This document shows positions 43,929-52,202 of a DNA stretch of 64,000 nt, in pieces. Each line of letters opens with the position of its first letter. The stretch's first letter is position 1. The stretch is taken from assembly GCF_013359595.1 (NCBI RefSeq), contig NZ_JABFMP010000018.1, positions 62,001 to 126,000 of the forward strand, in the 5' to 3' direction. The stretch comes from Pseudomonas sp. C1C7. GTDB taxonomy: Bacteria > Pseudomonadota > Gammaproteobacteria > Pseudomonadales > Pseudomonadaceae. A program made the position numbers and the translations under genes. The notes below the pieces were generated by a model. The model searched no databases. It was given only the letters and a program-made list of their open reading frames with translations, and was not told the DNA's origin.

Positions 43929-44969
43929 ATGTCGAGCAATAAAAAGTCACTGGAGATCGAAACCCTGCGCGGCCTGGCGTGCCTGCTGCTGGTGCTCTAT
44001 CACGTGATCGGCCCGCTGGGCGGCGGCTTGAAAATCGACCTGGGTTCGCCGTTCCGGGTGATCGCCGATTCCATGGTGTACGTGCGCATGCCGCTGTTCA
44101 CCTTCATTTCGGGCTACATCTATTCCATCTACAAAATCAGGGGCAATCACTTCCCGAGCTTTTTTGCCGGTAAGGTCCGGCGGCTGCTGGTTCCGCTGCT
44201 TTGCGTGGGTGTGCCGTTTTCCGTGTTGCAGGCGGTCGGCCCCGGTGTGAACAAGGATGTCGGTGTGATGGAGGCGCTGCTGTCGTTCTACGTGCCGATC
44301 AATCACTTCTGGTTCCTGCAGGCGGTGTTCATCATCTTCATGTTCGTCGGCCTGCTGGAGTGGCGTGGATTGCTGCGTGGGATGACGCGGCTGTATCTGT
44401 TGTTTGCCTTTGCTGCGGTGCTGTTTCTGCTGCCGCCGTTCACGGTGGATGCGTTCGGTATCAATGGCGCGTTGTACCTGCTGCCGTTTTTCGTGGCCGG
44501 GATGATTGGCCAGGAAAAAGTTGTCGTGTTGAAGCAATCGTTCAAGGTGGTGGGGCCGTTGGTGTTCGCCCTGATTGCGCTGGTGCTGTTGTACGTGGCG
44601 GCGGTGGATCGCGAGTTGATCGTCGATCGCCGCAGCCTGATTGGCCTGACGGTGGGTTGCGTGTCCTGCATTGCGCTGCTGTCGAGTGACGTGCGCTCGA
44701 AGTGGTTGACCTGGCTGGGCGGCTATTCCTACGCAATCTTCCTGTTCCATGTGCTGTTCGCCGCCACGTCGCGGTTCGTGCTGGGGCGTCTGGGCGTGAA
44801 GGATGAGAGCGTGCTGGTGTTTGGCGGGCTGATGTGTGGCTTGCTGGGGCCGGTGGTGCTGTCGATGGTGTTCAGTCGGTTCAACTTCACTTCCGTGCTG
44901 TTTCTGGGCGAGCGCGCTGCGAACAAAAAGCCTCGGGAAACCGTGGTTGCCGTGCCGCAGGTTCGCTGA
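43929..44969 (+). CDS. Acyltransferase family 3 membrane protein
   Basis: 346 residues with ten hydrophobic segments. The family opening is KKSLEIETLRGLACLLLVLYHVI, with the His of the RG-x-A-x-H-type motif and the Arg in MPLFTFISGYIYS context. Related enzymes O-acetylate polysaccharides or, as ExoH, succinylate them. The stop (TGA 44967-44969) is followed after one codon by the ATG of the SGNH hydrolase in the same frame. GAGG precedes ATG 43929. Confidence 0.9.
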   Translation: MSSNKKSLEIETLRGLACLLLVLYHVIGPLGGGLKIDLGSPFRVIADSMVYVRMPLFTFISGYIYSIYKIRGNHFPSFFAGKVRRLLVPLLCVGVPFSVLQAVGPGVNKDVGVMEALLSFYVPINHFWFLQAVFIIFMFVGLLEWRGLLRGMTRLYLLFAFAAVLFLLPPFTVDAFGINGALYLLPFFVAGMIGQEKVVVLKQSFKVVGPLVFALIALVLLYVAAVDRELIVDRRSLIGLTVGCVSCIALLSSDVRSKWLTWLGGYSYAIFLFHVLFAATSRFVLGRLGVKDESVLVFGGLMCGLLGPVVLSMVFSRFNFTSVLFLGERAANKKPRETVVAVPQVR

Positions 44970-44972
44970 TTC

Positions 44973-46118
44973 ATGTTGACAGTCGATGGTGCGCAACCGG
45001 TTGCGGCTTCAGTGGTCGAGGTGGGTGATGCTCGTGAGCGCTTTGCCCAGTGGCGCGAGGGCAAGGCGGGGAAGGTGCTGGCCATCTCGGTGATCGGGGA
45101 CAGCTACAGCGCGGGACAGGATTTTTATCTGAACCGGTTGGTCCAGCGGCTGGCGGGTGAGGCGGGTTTCGCCGGGCCTGGGTATGTGGGTTTCAACCAT
45201 GGTGCGGCGCTGGGTGGTTCGCACTTCAAGTACACGCGTAGTAGCGAAAAGTACTTTGGTGGTGATTGGCAGGTGTCGGGGCTGGGGCAGGCGAGTCCTG
45301 ACAGCCGGACTGTGACGGGGCGGCCGGGTGCATGGCTGGAGGTGGATGCCGGTTCGGGCAAGGGCATCGATACGGCCGTGTCTGCTGCGAAGTTGCTGTA
45401 TCTGGGAGATGGGACTGCCAGTGAGGTGCGTTATCGCTGGTCGCCGTCGCAGCCTTGGCAGTCGTTCACGCTCGGCGGCAGCGGGGTTCAGGAAGTGCAG
45501 TTGCCTGGCTTGTCAGCATCACGGGATTGGGCGTTCAGGCTGGAAGTGGTGAAGGGGACGCCGACGCTGTTTGGTCTGTGGTTGAGCAATGACCAGGGTG
45601 GCGTTCGGGTGTCCAAGCTGGCGGCGTCCGGGGCGGCGTCGGCTGATTTCTATCACAACGATGGTCGCTGGCAGGCGCAGTGGAAAGCGGTGGTCTCGAA
45701 GATTCCCGCGGATGTTTACCTGATCATGCTTGGTGGTAATGACCAGGGGTTTGGGGTCAAGCCCGAGCAGTATCTGCAGAACATCCAGGGGCTGGTGCGG
45801 ATGGTGCGCGAGATTCAGCCGGCGGCGAGCATCAACCTGATCCTGCGCCAGGACACCACCCGTTCCAGCGCCTACCCGATGTCGGCCTACGCGCAAGTCC
45901 TGCAGCCCTGGGCCCGCGCCGAGCATCTGGGATACGCCAACCTGCAATGCGCCTTCGGCACCGACCCCAAACGCTACGCCCGCAGCGGCCCAACCCCCAT
46001 GATCGGCCCCGACAACATCCACCCGATCCCGGAGACGGGAGGGCGGGTGATTGCTGATTATCTGTATCGGATGATCACCAGCGGTTCATCGCAGGAAGGC
46101 TGCGGCCCTGCGTTGTAG
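44973..46118 (+). CDS. SGNH/GDSL-family hydrolase, in frame with the preceding acyltransferase
   Basis: 381 residues. SGNH blocks are visible: the nucleophile Ser44 in SVIGDSYSAG, block III MLGGNDQGFG, and block V Asp/His in GPDNIHPIP (about residues 347-350). Likely an esterase or acyltransfer partner acting on polymer O-acyl groups. No signal peptide is seen, which is odd for an enzyme of this role. It begins three bases after the acyltransferase stop and in the same frame, so the pair resembles an OafB-type fusion split by one stop codon. The Shine-Dalgarno before ATG 44973 is weak. It ends the plus-strand operon. Confidence 0.85.
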   Translation: MLTVDGAQPVAASVVEVGDARERFAQWREGKAGKVLAISVIGDSYSAGQDFYLNRLVQRLAGEAGFAGPGYVGFNHGAALGGSHFKYTRSSEKYFGGDWQVSGLGQASPDSRTVTGRPGAWLEVDAGSGKGIDTAVSAAKLLYLGDGTASEVRYRWSPSQPWQSFTLGGSGVQEVQLPGLSASRDWAFRLEVVKGTPTLFGLWLSNDQGGVRVSKLAASGAASADFYHNDGRWQAQWKAVVSKIPADVYLIMLGGNDQGFGVKPEQYLQNIQGLVRMVREIQPAASINLILRQDTTRSSAYPMSAYAQVLQPWARAEHLGYANLQCAFGTDPKRYARSGPTPMIGPDNIHPIPETGGRVIADYLYRMITSGSSQEGCGPAL

Positions 46119-46133
46119 GCGGGCGCATCACAA

Positions 46134-46372
46134 AAACTGTGGGAGCGGGCTTGCTCGCGAAGGCGGTGTGTCTGGCTCCATCGATGCTGGATGTGCGGGC
46201 CTCTTCGCGGGCAAGCCCGCTCCCACAGGGGATCTGCTGTGGATGCAGGATTTGGGTATCACCGCGATCGAAACTGTGGGAGCGGGCTTGCTCGCGAAGG
46301 CGGTGTGTCTGGCTCCATCGATGCTGGATGTGCGGGCCTCTTCGCGGGCAAGCCTCGCTCCTGCAGGGTTAC
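46134..46372. repeat. Tandemly duplicated REP pair
   Basis: Two copies of a REP-flanked unit in tandem with a 137-base period. 46134-46217 and 46271-46354 are identical over 84 bases, including the non-REP spacer (GGCTCCATCGATGCTGGATG). Each copy is itself an inverted REP pair. It lies between convergent SGNH hydrolase and the orphan mutase-domain gene. Confidence 0.92.
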
Positions 46373-46785
46373 CGGGTTGTGGCTTCGAATTGCTCCAACT
46401 GACTCAACAGCTGCGCCGTCCTCACCGGCATCGACTGCATGTCGCACCGTGTTTCCACATTGATGATGATCGCCGGTTCGTTGCAGCACAGGCGGACCCG
46501 GAATCGCCAATCGCTGAAGATCACTTTCAACCCGTCGCGGTCGCAGATTTCCAGTGCCTGTTCGCCGTAGATCCTTTTCAGGTGGGCGAGCAGGGGATAG
46601 GGATCGGGTGTCGCCCGGCGGATGTCGCCGGAAGAGGGGAATACGCCGATCCGTTCCACCAGCAGGTGAGTGCCCAGCCAGGGTTCGTTGGCGCTGGGCA
46701 GCGGCTGGTGCTGTGAGAGCCAGCTCATCACCCCGAGGTTGCCCACCTCCAGTTCAATGTCTGCCGAATGTTGTGCAATGTTCAT
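46369..46785 (-). CDS. Orphan phosphomannomutase C-terminal domain protein
   Basis: 138 residues. The C-terminal 85 or so align by eye with domain IV of ManB/CpsG-type phosphomannomutases: DGLKVIFSDWRFRVRL, then NEPAIIINVETR. The phosphate-binding loop SNTEP of the enzyme is altered to CCNEP, and domains I-III with the phosphoserine and metal site are absent, so it cannot be an active mutase alone. The first 50 residues (ELEVGNLGVMSWLSQHQPLP) are not recognised. It follows galU by 48 bases on the same strand. It could be a degenerate relic or a small sugar-phosphate-binding protein. Confidence 0.72.
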   Translation of the reverse strand: MNIAQHSADIELEVGNLGVMSWLSQHQPLPSANEPWLGTHLLVERIGVFPSSGDIRRATPDPYPLLAHLKRIYGEQALEICDRDGLKVIFSDWRFRVRLCCNEPAIIINVETRCDMQSMPVRTAQLLSQLEQFEATTR

Positions 46786-46833
46786 AGTGGCCTGCCTGAA
46801 TGAAGAGTGGGCGTGGATGCAATCCCGGGTCGC

Positions 46834-47667
46834 TTAGCGGCCCTTGAGGTACAGGTTCTCGTAGCAGAAGTTGGTCGCTTCGAGGTAACCCTCGGCGCCG
46901 CCGCAGTCGAAGCGCAGGCCCTTGAACTTGTAGGCCAGCACGCAACCGTTCTGCGCCTGCTTCATCAGGGCGTCGGTGATCTGGATTTCCCCGCCCTTGC
47001 CCGGCTGGGTGTCGGTGATCAGATCAAAAATGTCCGGCGTCAGGATGTAACGGCCGATGATCGCCAGGTTGGACGGCGCATCCTGCGGGCTTGGTTTTTC
47101 CACCATGCTGTTGACCCGGTAGATGCCCTCGGAGATCTGCTCGCCGGCGATCACCCCGTACTTGTGCGTCTGGTCCCGCGGCACTTCCTGAATGGCCACG
47201 ATCGAGCAGCGGAATTTCTTGTAGAGCTGGATCATTTGCGCCAGTACACCATCACCTTCCAGGTTCAGGCACAGGTCATCGGCCAGCACCACGGCGAACG
47301 GTTCATCACCGATCAGCGGGCGGCCGCTGAGGATCGCGTGGCCCAGTCCCTTCATTTCGATCTGGCGGGTGTAGGAGAAGGTGCAGGTGTCGATCAGCTC
47401 GCGGGTGCCGGCGAGGAACTTCTCCTTCTCGGTTCCGCGGATCTGGTGCTCAAGCTCGTAGCTGATGTCGAAATGGTCTTCCAGCGCACGCTTGCCCCGT
47501 CCGGTGACGATCGCCATGTGCTCCAGGCCCGCGTCCCGTGCTTCTTCGACGGCGTACTCGATGAGCGGCTTGTTGACGATCGGCAGCATTTCCTTGGGCA
47601 TGGCTTTGGTTGCCGGCAGGAAACGAGTGCCATAGCCGGCAGCGGGGAACAAACATTTACGAATCAT
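46834..47667 (-). CDS. galU: UTP-glucose-1-phosphate uridylyltransferase
   Basis: 277 residues, standard GalU length. It makes UDP-glucose from UTP and glucose-1-phosphate. The nucleotide-binding signature FPAAGYGTRFLPATKAMPKEMLP is intact, as are VVLADDLCL, VEKPSP and GKGGEIQITDAL. It supplies the priming WcaJ-type transferase and, through GalE, UDP-galactose. It is transcribed away from the divergent galE across an A+T-rich region. Confidence 0.96.
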   Translation of the reverse strand: MIRKCLFPAAGYGTRFLPATKAMPKEMLPIVNKPLIEYAVEEARDAGLEHMAIVTGRGKRALEDHFDISYELEHQIRGTEKEKFLAGTRELIDTCTFSYTRQIEMKGLGHAILSGRPLIGDEPFAVVLADDLCLNLEGDGVLAQMIQLYKKFRCSIVAIQEVPRDQTHKYGVIAGEQISEGIYRVNSMVEKPSPQDAPSNLAIIGRYILTPDIFDLITDTQPGKGGEIQITDALMKQAQNGCVLAYKFKGLRFDCGGAEGYLEATNFCYENLYLKGR

Positions 47668-48055
47668 AAAAATATCCTGGGGGTGTCACGGCACACAGCC
47701 AAGTGTGCGCAATAACGAGTGATTGCAAGTTTCAATGATTATTGAAGGCTTACTTTAATACCCGACGCGGCTAGTTGATGGCAAATGGCAATGCAGGAGA
47801 AACAGGGTAATGTTATGAGATGTCGGTTTGATAGTTGTTAGTTATTTTTAGTCGGTATCTGTTGATAGTGGTGTTTGCGTTCGAGTGCTAATAAGTAACC
47901 GGCAATACAGTTTGGCCTGCAAAAATAATTATTGCCAGTCGTTGAACTAAATTTGTTTTCGGTTGTTGCCGCCCTTGTTTGTGAGGCCTGGTTCGCACAT
48001 TCAATAAAGGGGGCTTGACACACTACTTGGCACTTTCCCCACTATGGACCGCGCT
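47668..48055. other. A+T-rich divergent intergenic region galU-galE
   Basis: 388 bases, strikingly A+T-rich compared with its neighbours, particularly 47740-47960. It holds the galU and galE promoters. No gene-like frame is seen; a minus-strand frame at 47838-48023 has no family or Shine-Dalgarno. The composition suggests a silenced (MvaT/H-NS-type) or horizontally acquired control region. Confidence 0.55.
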
Positions 48056-49072
48056 ATGAAGATTCTGGTAACCGGTGGCACCGGCTATATCGGTTCGCAT
48101 ACCACACTTGCATTGCTTGAAGCAGGTTATGAAGTCGTTGTACTGGATAATCTTTGCAATAGTTCCGACGCCGCGCTGCATGCCGTGGAAGCCATTTGTG
48201 GCAGAAGTGCGTTGATGATTCACGGCGATGTTTGCGACAGGGCGCTGCTGGACCGGATTTTCCAGGAGCACGCCATCGATGCGGTGCTGCACTTTGCCGG
48301 GCTCAAGGCGGTCGGCGAGAGCGTGCGCAAGCCGCTGGAGTATTACGAAACCAACGTGGGCGGCAGCATCACGCTGTGCCAGGCGATGGCCGCTGCCGGT
48401 GTGTTCCGCCTGGTGTTCAGTTCCTCGGCCACGGTGTACGGCGAGCCCGACAAGATGCCGATCCGCGAGGACTTCCCCACCGGCATCCCGACCAACCCCT
48501 ACGGCCAGTCCAAGCTGATCGTCGAAAACGTGCTGCGTGACCTGTCCCGGTCCGAGCCGCGCTGGAGCATCGCGCTGCTGCGCTACTTCAACCCGATCGG
48601 CGCCCACGACAGCGGCCGGATGGGCGAAGACCCCAATGGCATTCCCAACAACCTGGTGCCCTATATCAGCCAGGTCGCGGTCGGCAGTCTGCAGGAATTG
48701 TCGATTTTCGGCGACGACTACCCCACGGTCGACGGCACCGGCGTGCGCGATTACATCCACGTGGTGGACCTGGCGGACGGCCACCTCAAGGCCTTGCAGT
48801 CCATCAGCGGGCGCACCGGCATCCACACCTGGAACCTCGGCACCGGCGATGGCTACAGCGTGATGCAGGTGCTGCGGGCCTTCGAACAGGCGTGCGGGCG
48901 GCCGGTGCCTTATCGGGTGATGCCGCGCCGCTCGGGCGATATCGCCGAGAGCTGGGCCGACCCGTCCAAGGCAGCCGAAGAGCTGGGCTGGAAAGCCACG
49001 CGCAACTTGCAGCAAATGATGACCGACACCTGGCGCTGGCAATCGAACAACCCGCGGGGCTATCTCGGTTGA
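48056..49072 (+). CDS. galE: UDP-glucose 4-epimerase
   Basis: 338 residues, extended SDR family. It interconverts UDP-glucose and UDP-galactose. The NAD motif VTGGTGYIGSH is near the N-terminus, with the catalytic Ser in VFSSSATVYGEP and Tyr/Lys in NPYGQSKLIVE. LRYFNPIGAHDSG is a GalE signature. ATG 48056 gives the family N-terminus MKILVTGG; the in-frame ATG 48044 is possible, and neither has a clear Shine-Dalgarno. Its presence beside galU and a pyruvyl transferase suggests galactose in the polymer. Confidence 0.94.
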   Translation: MKILVTGGTGYIGSHTTLALLEAGYEVVVLDNLCNSSDAALHAVEAICGRSALMIHGDVCDRALLDRIFQEHAIDAVLHFAGLKAVGESVRKPLEYYETNVGGSITLCQAMAAAGVFRLVFSSSATVYGEPDKMPIREDFPTGIPTNPYGQSKLIVENVLRDLSRSEPRWSIALLRYFNPIGAHDSGRMGEDPNGIPNNLVPYISQVAVGSLQELSIFGDDYPTVDGTGVRDYIHVVDLADGHLKALQSISGRTGIHTWNLGTGDGYSVMQVLRAFEQACGRPVPYRVMPRRSGDIAESWADPSKAAEELGWKATRNLQQMMTDTWRWQSNNPRGYLG

Positions 49073-49323
49073 TGTCAATTTAATGACCGTTAACCGTCAT
49101 TTCGATGAAATGTTATTTCCGGTCAGGATGTTAGATATCGTCGGGAAAATAGACTGGAATTGCCACTTGCAAGTCCGTAGATATAAACCTCGCCATTCGA
49201 CATTTATCAGTCGCGTAAAACTGTGAATGAACAATGGCCCTGTTCGCAATGTTTGCGACTTGGTCTCTCACCTCCAACGGACTTCCGGGTAGTTGTGCGG
49301 TTGAATGTTGGAAAGGAGTTGAT

Positions 49324-49560
49324 ATGAAGAAAGTGATGGCAATTGCCCTGTTGTCGATGTTGAGCAACTGGGCATCCGCGGTGGAGGCGCCGTTAACGGC
49401 TGCCACTAATGTATTGGGCAATGTGGCGGCGTCTCAAGCCACGGCGGCCAGTACTGCAATGGTGGCAAGTGCGATAGCGGCGTCCAACAGTGGTGGCAGT
49501 GCCAACGGCGGTACAACCGGTACCACAGGTACTACGGGTACAACCGGCACGCACAACTAA
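49324..49560 (+). CDS. YjbE/GfcA-like small secreted Gly/Thr-rich protein
   Basis: 78 residues: a signal peptide (MKKVMAIALLSMLSNWASA), an Ala/Ser/Thr-rich middle and a C-terminal run of Thr-Gly-Thr repeats. Composition, length and genomic order match E. coli YjbE and GfcA (YmcD), the first proteins of the yjbEFGH and gfc capsule operons. AAGGAG lies eight bases before ATG 49324. A terminator-like hairpin follows, so it may be expressed in excess of the genes after it. Confidence 0.72.
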   Translation: MKKVMAIALLSMLSNWASAVEAPLTAATNVLGNVAASQATAASTAMVASAIAASNSGGSANGGTTGTTGTTGTTGTHN

Positions 49561-49584
49561 GCAGAAACCGCACGTGTAGTACAA

Positions 49585-49619
49585 GGTCGCCCGACGCAAG
49601 TCGGGTGACTTTGTTTTTA
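49585..49619 (+). terminator. Hairpin terminator/attenuator between yjbE-like gene and OPX gene
   Basis: The stem GTCGCCCGAC / GTCGGGTGAC with loop GCAA is followed by TTTGTTTTT, 26 bases after the yjbE-like stop and before the export operon continues on the same strand. Partial termination is likely. Confidence 0.8.
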
Positions 49620-49648
49620 GAGTTGCCCTTGAATAGCGTAGTGCCATT

Positions 49649-50764
49649 ATGAATCGCAGTGTTTATCTTTTGACGTTGGCAAGTTTCGCTTTACAAGGTT
49701 GCATGTTTTCCCCCGGTCAGTACCTGAGCACCAGCGATATCACGCGTCAGGGCGCCAGCGAAAGCAGCCGCGTGGAGCTCATCCCGATCACCCCCAAGCT
49801 GATTTCCATGGACCGCGCCACGTTCAAGCGTGAGACGGTGCCGGCGGAACTGTTGACCGATCCTGTCGAGTACCGTATCGGTCGCAACGATGTGCTGTAC
49901 ATCACGGTGTGGGACCACCCGGAGCTGACGGCCCCGTCCGGTGCGCAACAGCAGATCGACGCCAACGGCCGCCTGGTGCGTTCCGACGGCACGCTGTTCT
50001 ACCCGTACATCAAGGAAGTCCAGGCCGCGGGCAGAACCATCCAGCAATTGCGCGCGGACATCGAGCAACGGCTGTCGGCCTTCATTGCCGAGCCGCAGGT
50101 GGATGTCGCGGTGCTGCGTTTCGCCAGCCAGAAAGTCGTGGTCTCCGGCGCGGTCGAGAAGGCCGGTCCGCAGGCGATTTCCACCAACCCGCTGAGCGTG
50201 GTCGAAGCCCTCGGTTCCGCCGGGATCGATACCAACAATGCCGACTTGTCCGGCCTGCTGCTGACGCGCAACGGGCGGGTGTACAAGCTCGACCTGGACG
50301 GGCTCAACCAGCAGGATTCCGAGTTGCAGAACGTCTACCTCAAGGGTGGCGATCAGCTGTACCTGCCGTACAACGACAACAAGCGCATTTATGTCATGGG
50401 CGAGGTCAACCAGCCGCGCGCGCTGAGCTTCAAGACTGCCACCATGAACCTGTCCGACGTGCTGGGCTCGGTGGGCGGCTTGAGCCAAACCACCTCCAAC
50501 GGCAACGCGGTGTACGTCATCCGCGGTGTGGAAAACCTCGACGTGGAGCCGGCCAAGGTCTTCCAGCTGGAAGCCGAGTCGCCGACCGCCATGGCCCTGG
50601 CCACACACTTTCAGGTTCGTCCCCAGGACGTGGTTTACGTCGGCCCTGCCAACGTGACGCGCTGGAACCGCTTCGTCAGCCAGTTGGTGCCATCGGCGTC
50701 GATCGTCGGCACCGGCGCATCGGCCGCCAAGAACGCAAGTGAAGTCAGCAGCAACAGTAAATAA
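49649..50764 (+). CDS. Outer-membrane polysaccharide export lipoprotein (Wza/GfcE type)
   Basis: 371 residues. The lipoprotein signal ends ASFALQGC (lipobox Cys about residue 18). The polysaccharide export sequence domain begins VEYRIGRNDVLYITVWDHPEL, then two SLBB domains (VVVSGAVEKAGPQAI; IYVMGEVNQPRALSF). It should form the octameric outer-membrane channel working with the Etk-type kinase at 37109. It lies first after the attenuator, followed by gfcB/C/D-like genes. Confidence 0.93.
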   Translation: MNRSVYLLTLASFALQGCMFSPGQYLSTSDITRQGASESSRVELIPITPKLISMDRATFKRETVPAELLTDPVEYRIGRNDVLYITVWDHPELTAPSGAQQQIDANGRLVRSDGTLFYPYIKEVQAAGRTIQQLRADIEQRLSAFIAEPQVDVAVLRFASQKVVVSGAVEKAGPQAISTNPLSVVEALGSAGIDTNNADLSGLLLTRNGRVYKLDLDGLNQQDSELQNVYLKGGDQLYLPYNDNKRIYVMGEVNQPRALSFKTATMNLSDVLGSVGGLSQTTSNGNAVYVIRGVENLDVEPAKVFQLEAESPTAMALATHFQVRPQDVVYVGPANVTRWNRFVSQLVPSASIVGTGASAAKNASEVSSNSK

Positions 50765-50778
50765 GGCCGGGTCAGACA

Positions 50779-51444
50779 GTGAGAACGTTGAAAGTTGGCG
50801 TCTGCTTGATGGCGGGCTTGTCGTTGTGTGGCTGCAACCCGTTGATGGTCGCGTCGGTGAACAACCTGCAGTCGGCGCTGGTGGGGCCGGATGAGATCGA
50901 GGTGACGGCGGCGCAGGTCGCGGACGTTCGTTATCCGCAGCTCAGGCTGACCACACCGTCCGGCTCCGGGGTGCTGGCGCTGGTGCGTGAGCGGGGCGAC
51001 CTGCAGTTCTGGGTCGCGTCCGGCAAGCAGGTACTGCTCCTGCGTGACGGCCTGGCGGTGCGCAGCATCGGCCTGGGCCTGGGCGGCGACCTGGACGGCA
51101 CCCGTTTGGCGACGGCCTCGCCGTTCAAGCAAGGCCTGCATCGATTGCCCGATGGCTACACCAGCCAGCGCTGGATCGACCTGTATCAGGGCCAGGAAGT
51201 CGGCGTGACCCTCAACAGCCGCTTCTCCCGAAAGTCCGTGGAAACCCTCGAAATTCTCAACAAGGAATACACCGTGCTACGTGTCGATGAGCAGATTGAC
51301 GCCCCGGCCATCGGTCTGAGTGCGACCAATCGTTATTGGGTCGATCCCGTTGACGGTTTCATTGTGCAGAGCGAGCAACAACTGACCTCGCAACTGCGGG
51401 TCAAGATCGTGCAACTGACCCCCGAACGCAGGACCGCGCCTTGA
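50779..51444 (+). CDS. YjbF/GfcB family lipoprotein
   Basis: 221 residues. A lipoprotein signal (GLSLCGC, lipobox Cys about residue 17) precedes a beta-rich domain. It matches the YjbF/GfcB (YmcC) family by the DYVT-like start IEVTAAQVADVRYPQL and DGLAVRSIGLGLGGDLDGT (the hallmark R(S/T)xGL.GDL segment). It is required for group 4 capsule assembly in E. coli; the molecular role is unknown. It starts with GTG 50779, and the stop overlaps the following TTG start. Confidence 0.85.
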   Translation: MRTLKVGVCLMAGLSLCGCNPLMVASVNNLQSALVGPDEIEVTAAQVADVRYPQLRLTTPSGSGVLALVRERGDLQFWVASGKQVLLLRDGLAVRSIGLGLGGDLDGTRLATASPFKQGLHRLPDGYTSQRWIDLYQGQEVGVTLNSRFSRKSVETLEILNKEYTVLRVDEQIDAPAIGLSATNRYWVDPVDGFIVQSEQQLTSQLRVKIVQLTPERRTAP

Positions 51445-52202
51445 AGCGGGTGAGGGCGTTATCGGCGTGCCTGCTGTTGATCACGGGGATGAGTCAGGCA
51501 GCGGTCATCGTCAGCGGTGACGTGGCCAATCCGGGACCGGTGGATCTGCCGCCCGGCGGTCGCTTGCTCGACGTGATCAGCGTGGCCATCCCCAATGCCG
51601 AAAGTTACTGGCTGGCGGCTGAGTTGCAGCGCAAGTCGTTGCTCGAAGAGCAGGAGCGACTCAAGGCCGGCGTGCTGTTCGACCTGAACGTCTTGCAGCG
51701 CATGGCCTTGCTCTTCGACCGGCCGAGCCGCGCGGCGCTGGCGGTGCGATTGGCCGAGCAGGTCACGCAGATGCCCGTCACCGGGCGTCAGGTCGCGGTG
51801 CTGGATCCGGTCGCGGTGGAGGTCGGCTTTGCCCGCAACATGCGCCTGGACGATGGCGATCGCCTGACGTATCCGCCTCGGGTCAACGAGGTTGAAGTGC
51901 TCGGCGCGGTCGCCGAGTCGTGCCGCCTGGCCTATCAGCCGATGCAGGAAGCCAGCGAATACCTGCAAGGCTGCGCGATCCTGGACGATGCCGACGCCGA
52001 CTACCTGTGGCTGATCCAGCCCAATGGCGTGTCGCGGCGCGTCGGTATCGCCGCGTGGAATCGCGAGAGCGGGCAGATACCTGCCGCTGGCAGCAAGATT
52101 CTGGTGCCGGTCAAGACCGATGATCTTGATCCGCCTGTTCCTGAACTGAATCAGCAGTTGGCCGAATTCATTGCCACGCAGCTGGCTGAGGTGGTTCGTT
52201 GA
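51441..52202 (+). CDS. YjbG/GfcC-like capsule biosynthesis protein
   Basis: 253 residues with a signal peptide (cleavage about residue 20 after MSQA). The N-terminal VIVSGDVANPGPVDLPPGGRL resembles an SLBB/ubiquitin-like module; the C-terminal domain is of the GfcC (YmcB) family. Periplasmic, probably modulating the Wza-like channel. The start is TTG 51441, overlapping the previous stop as TTGA; GTG 51450 is an alternative. Its stop overlaps the next gene in the same way. Confidence 0.83.
   Translation: MKRVRALSACLLLITGMSQAAVIVSGDVANPGPVDLPPGGRLLDVISVAIPNAESYWLAAELQRKSLLEEQERLKAGVLFDLNVLQRMALLFDRPSRAALAVRLAEQVTQMPVTGRQVAVLDPVAVEVGFARNMRLDDGDRLTYPPRVNEVEVLGAVAESCRLAYQPMQEASEYLQGCAILDDADADYLWLIQPNGVSRRVGIAAWNRESGQIPAAGSKILVPVKTDDLDPPVPELNQQLAEFIATQLAEVVR

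Noticed and set aside
46134..46372. CRISPR-like direct repeats
   Set aside because: Only two copies, palindromic REP arms, identical spacer; a duplicated REPIN, not an array.
47838..48023. 61-residue minus-strand frame in the galU-galE gap
   Set aside because: A+T-rich non-coding composition and no start context.
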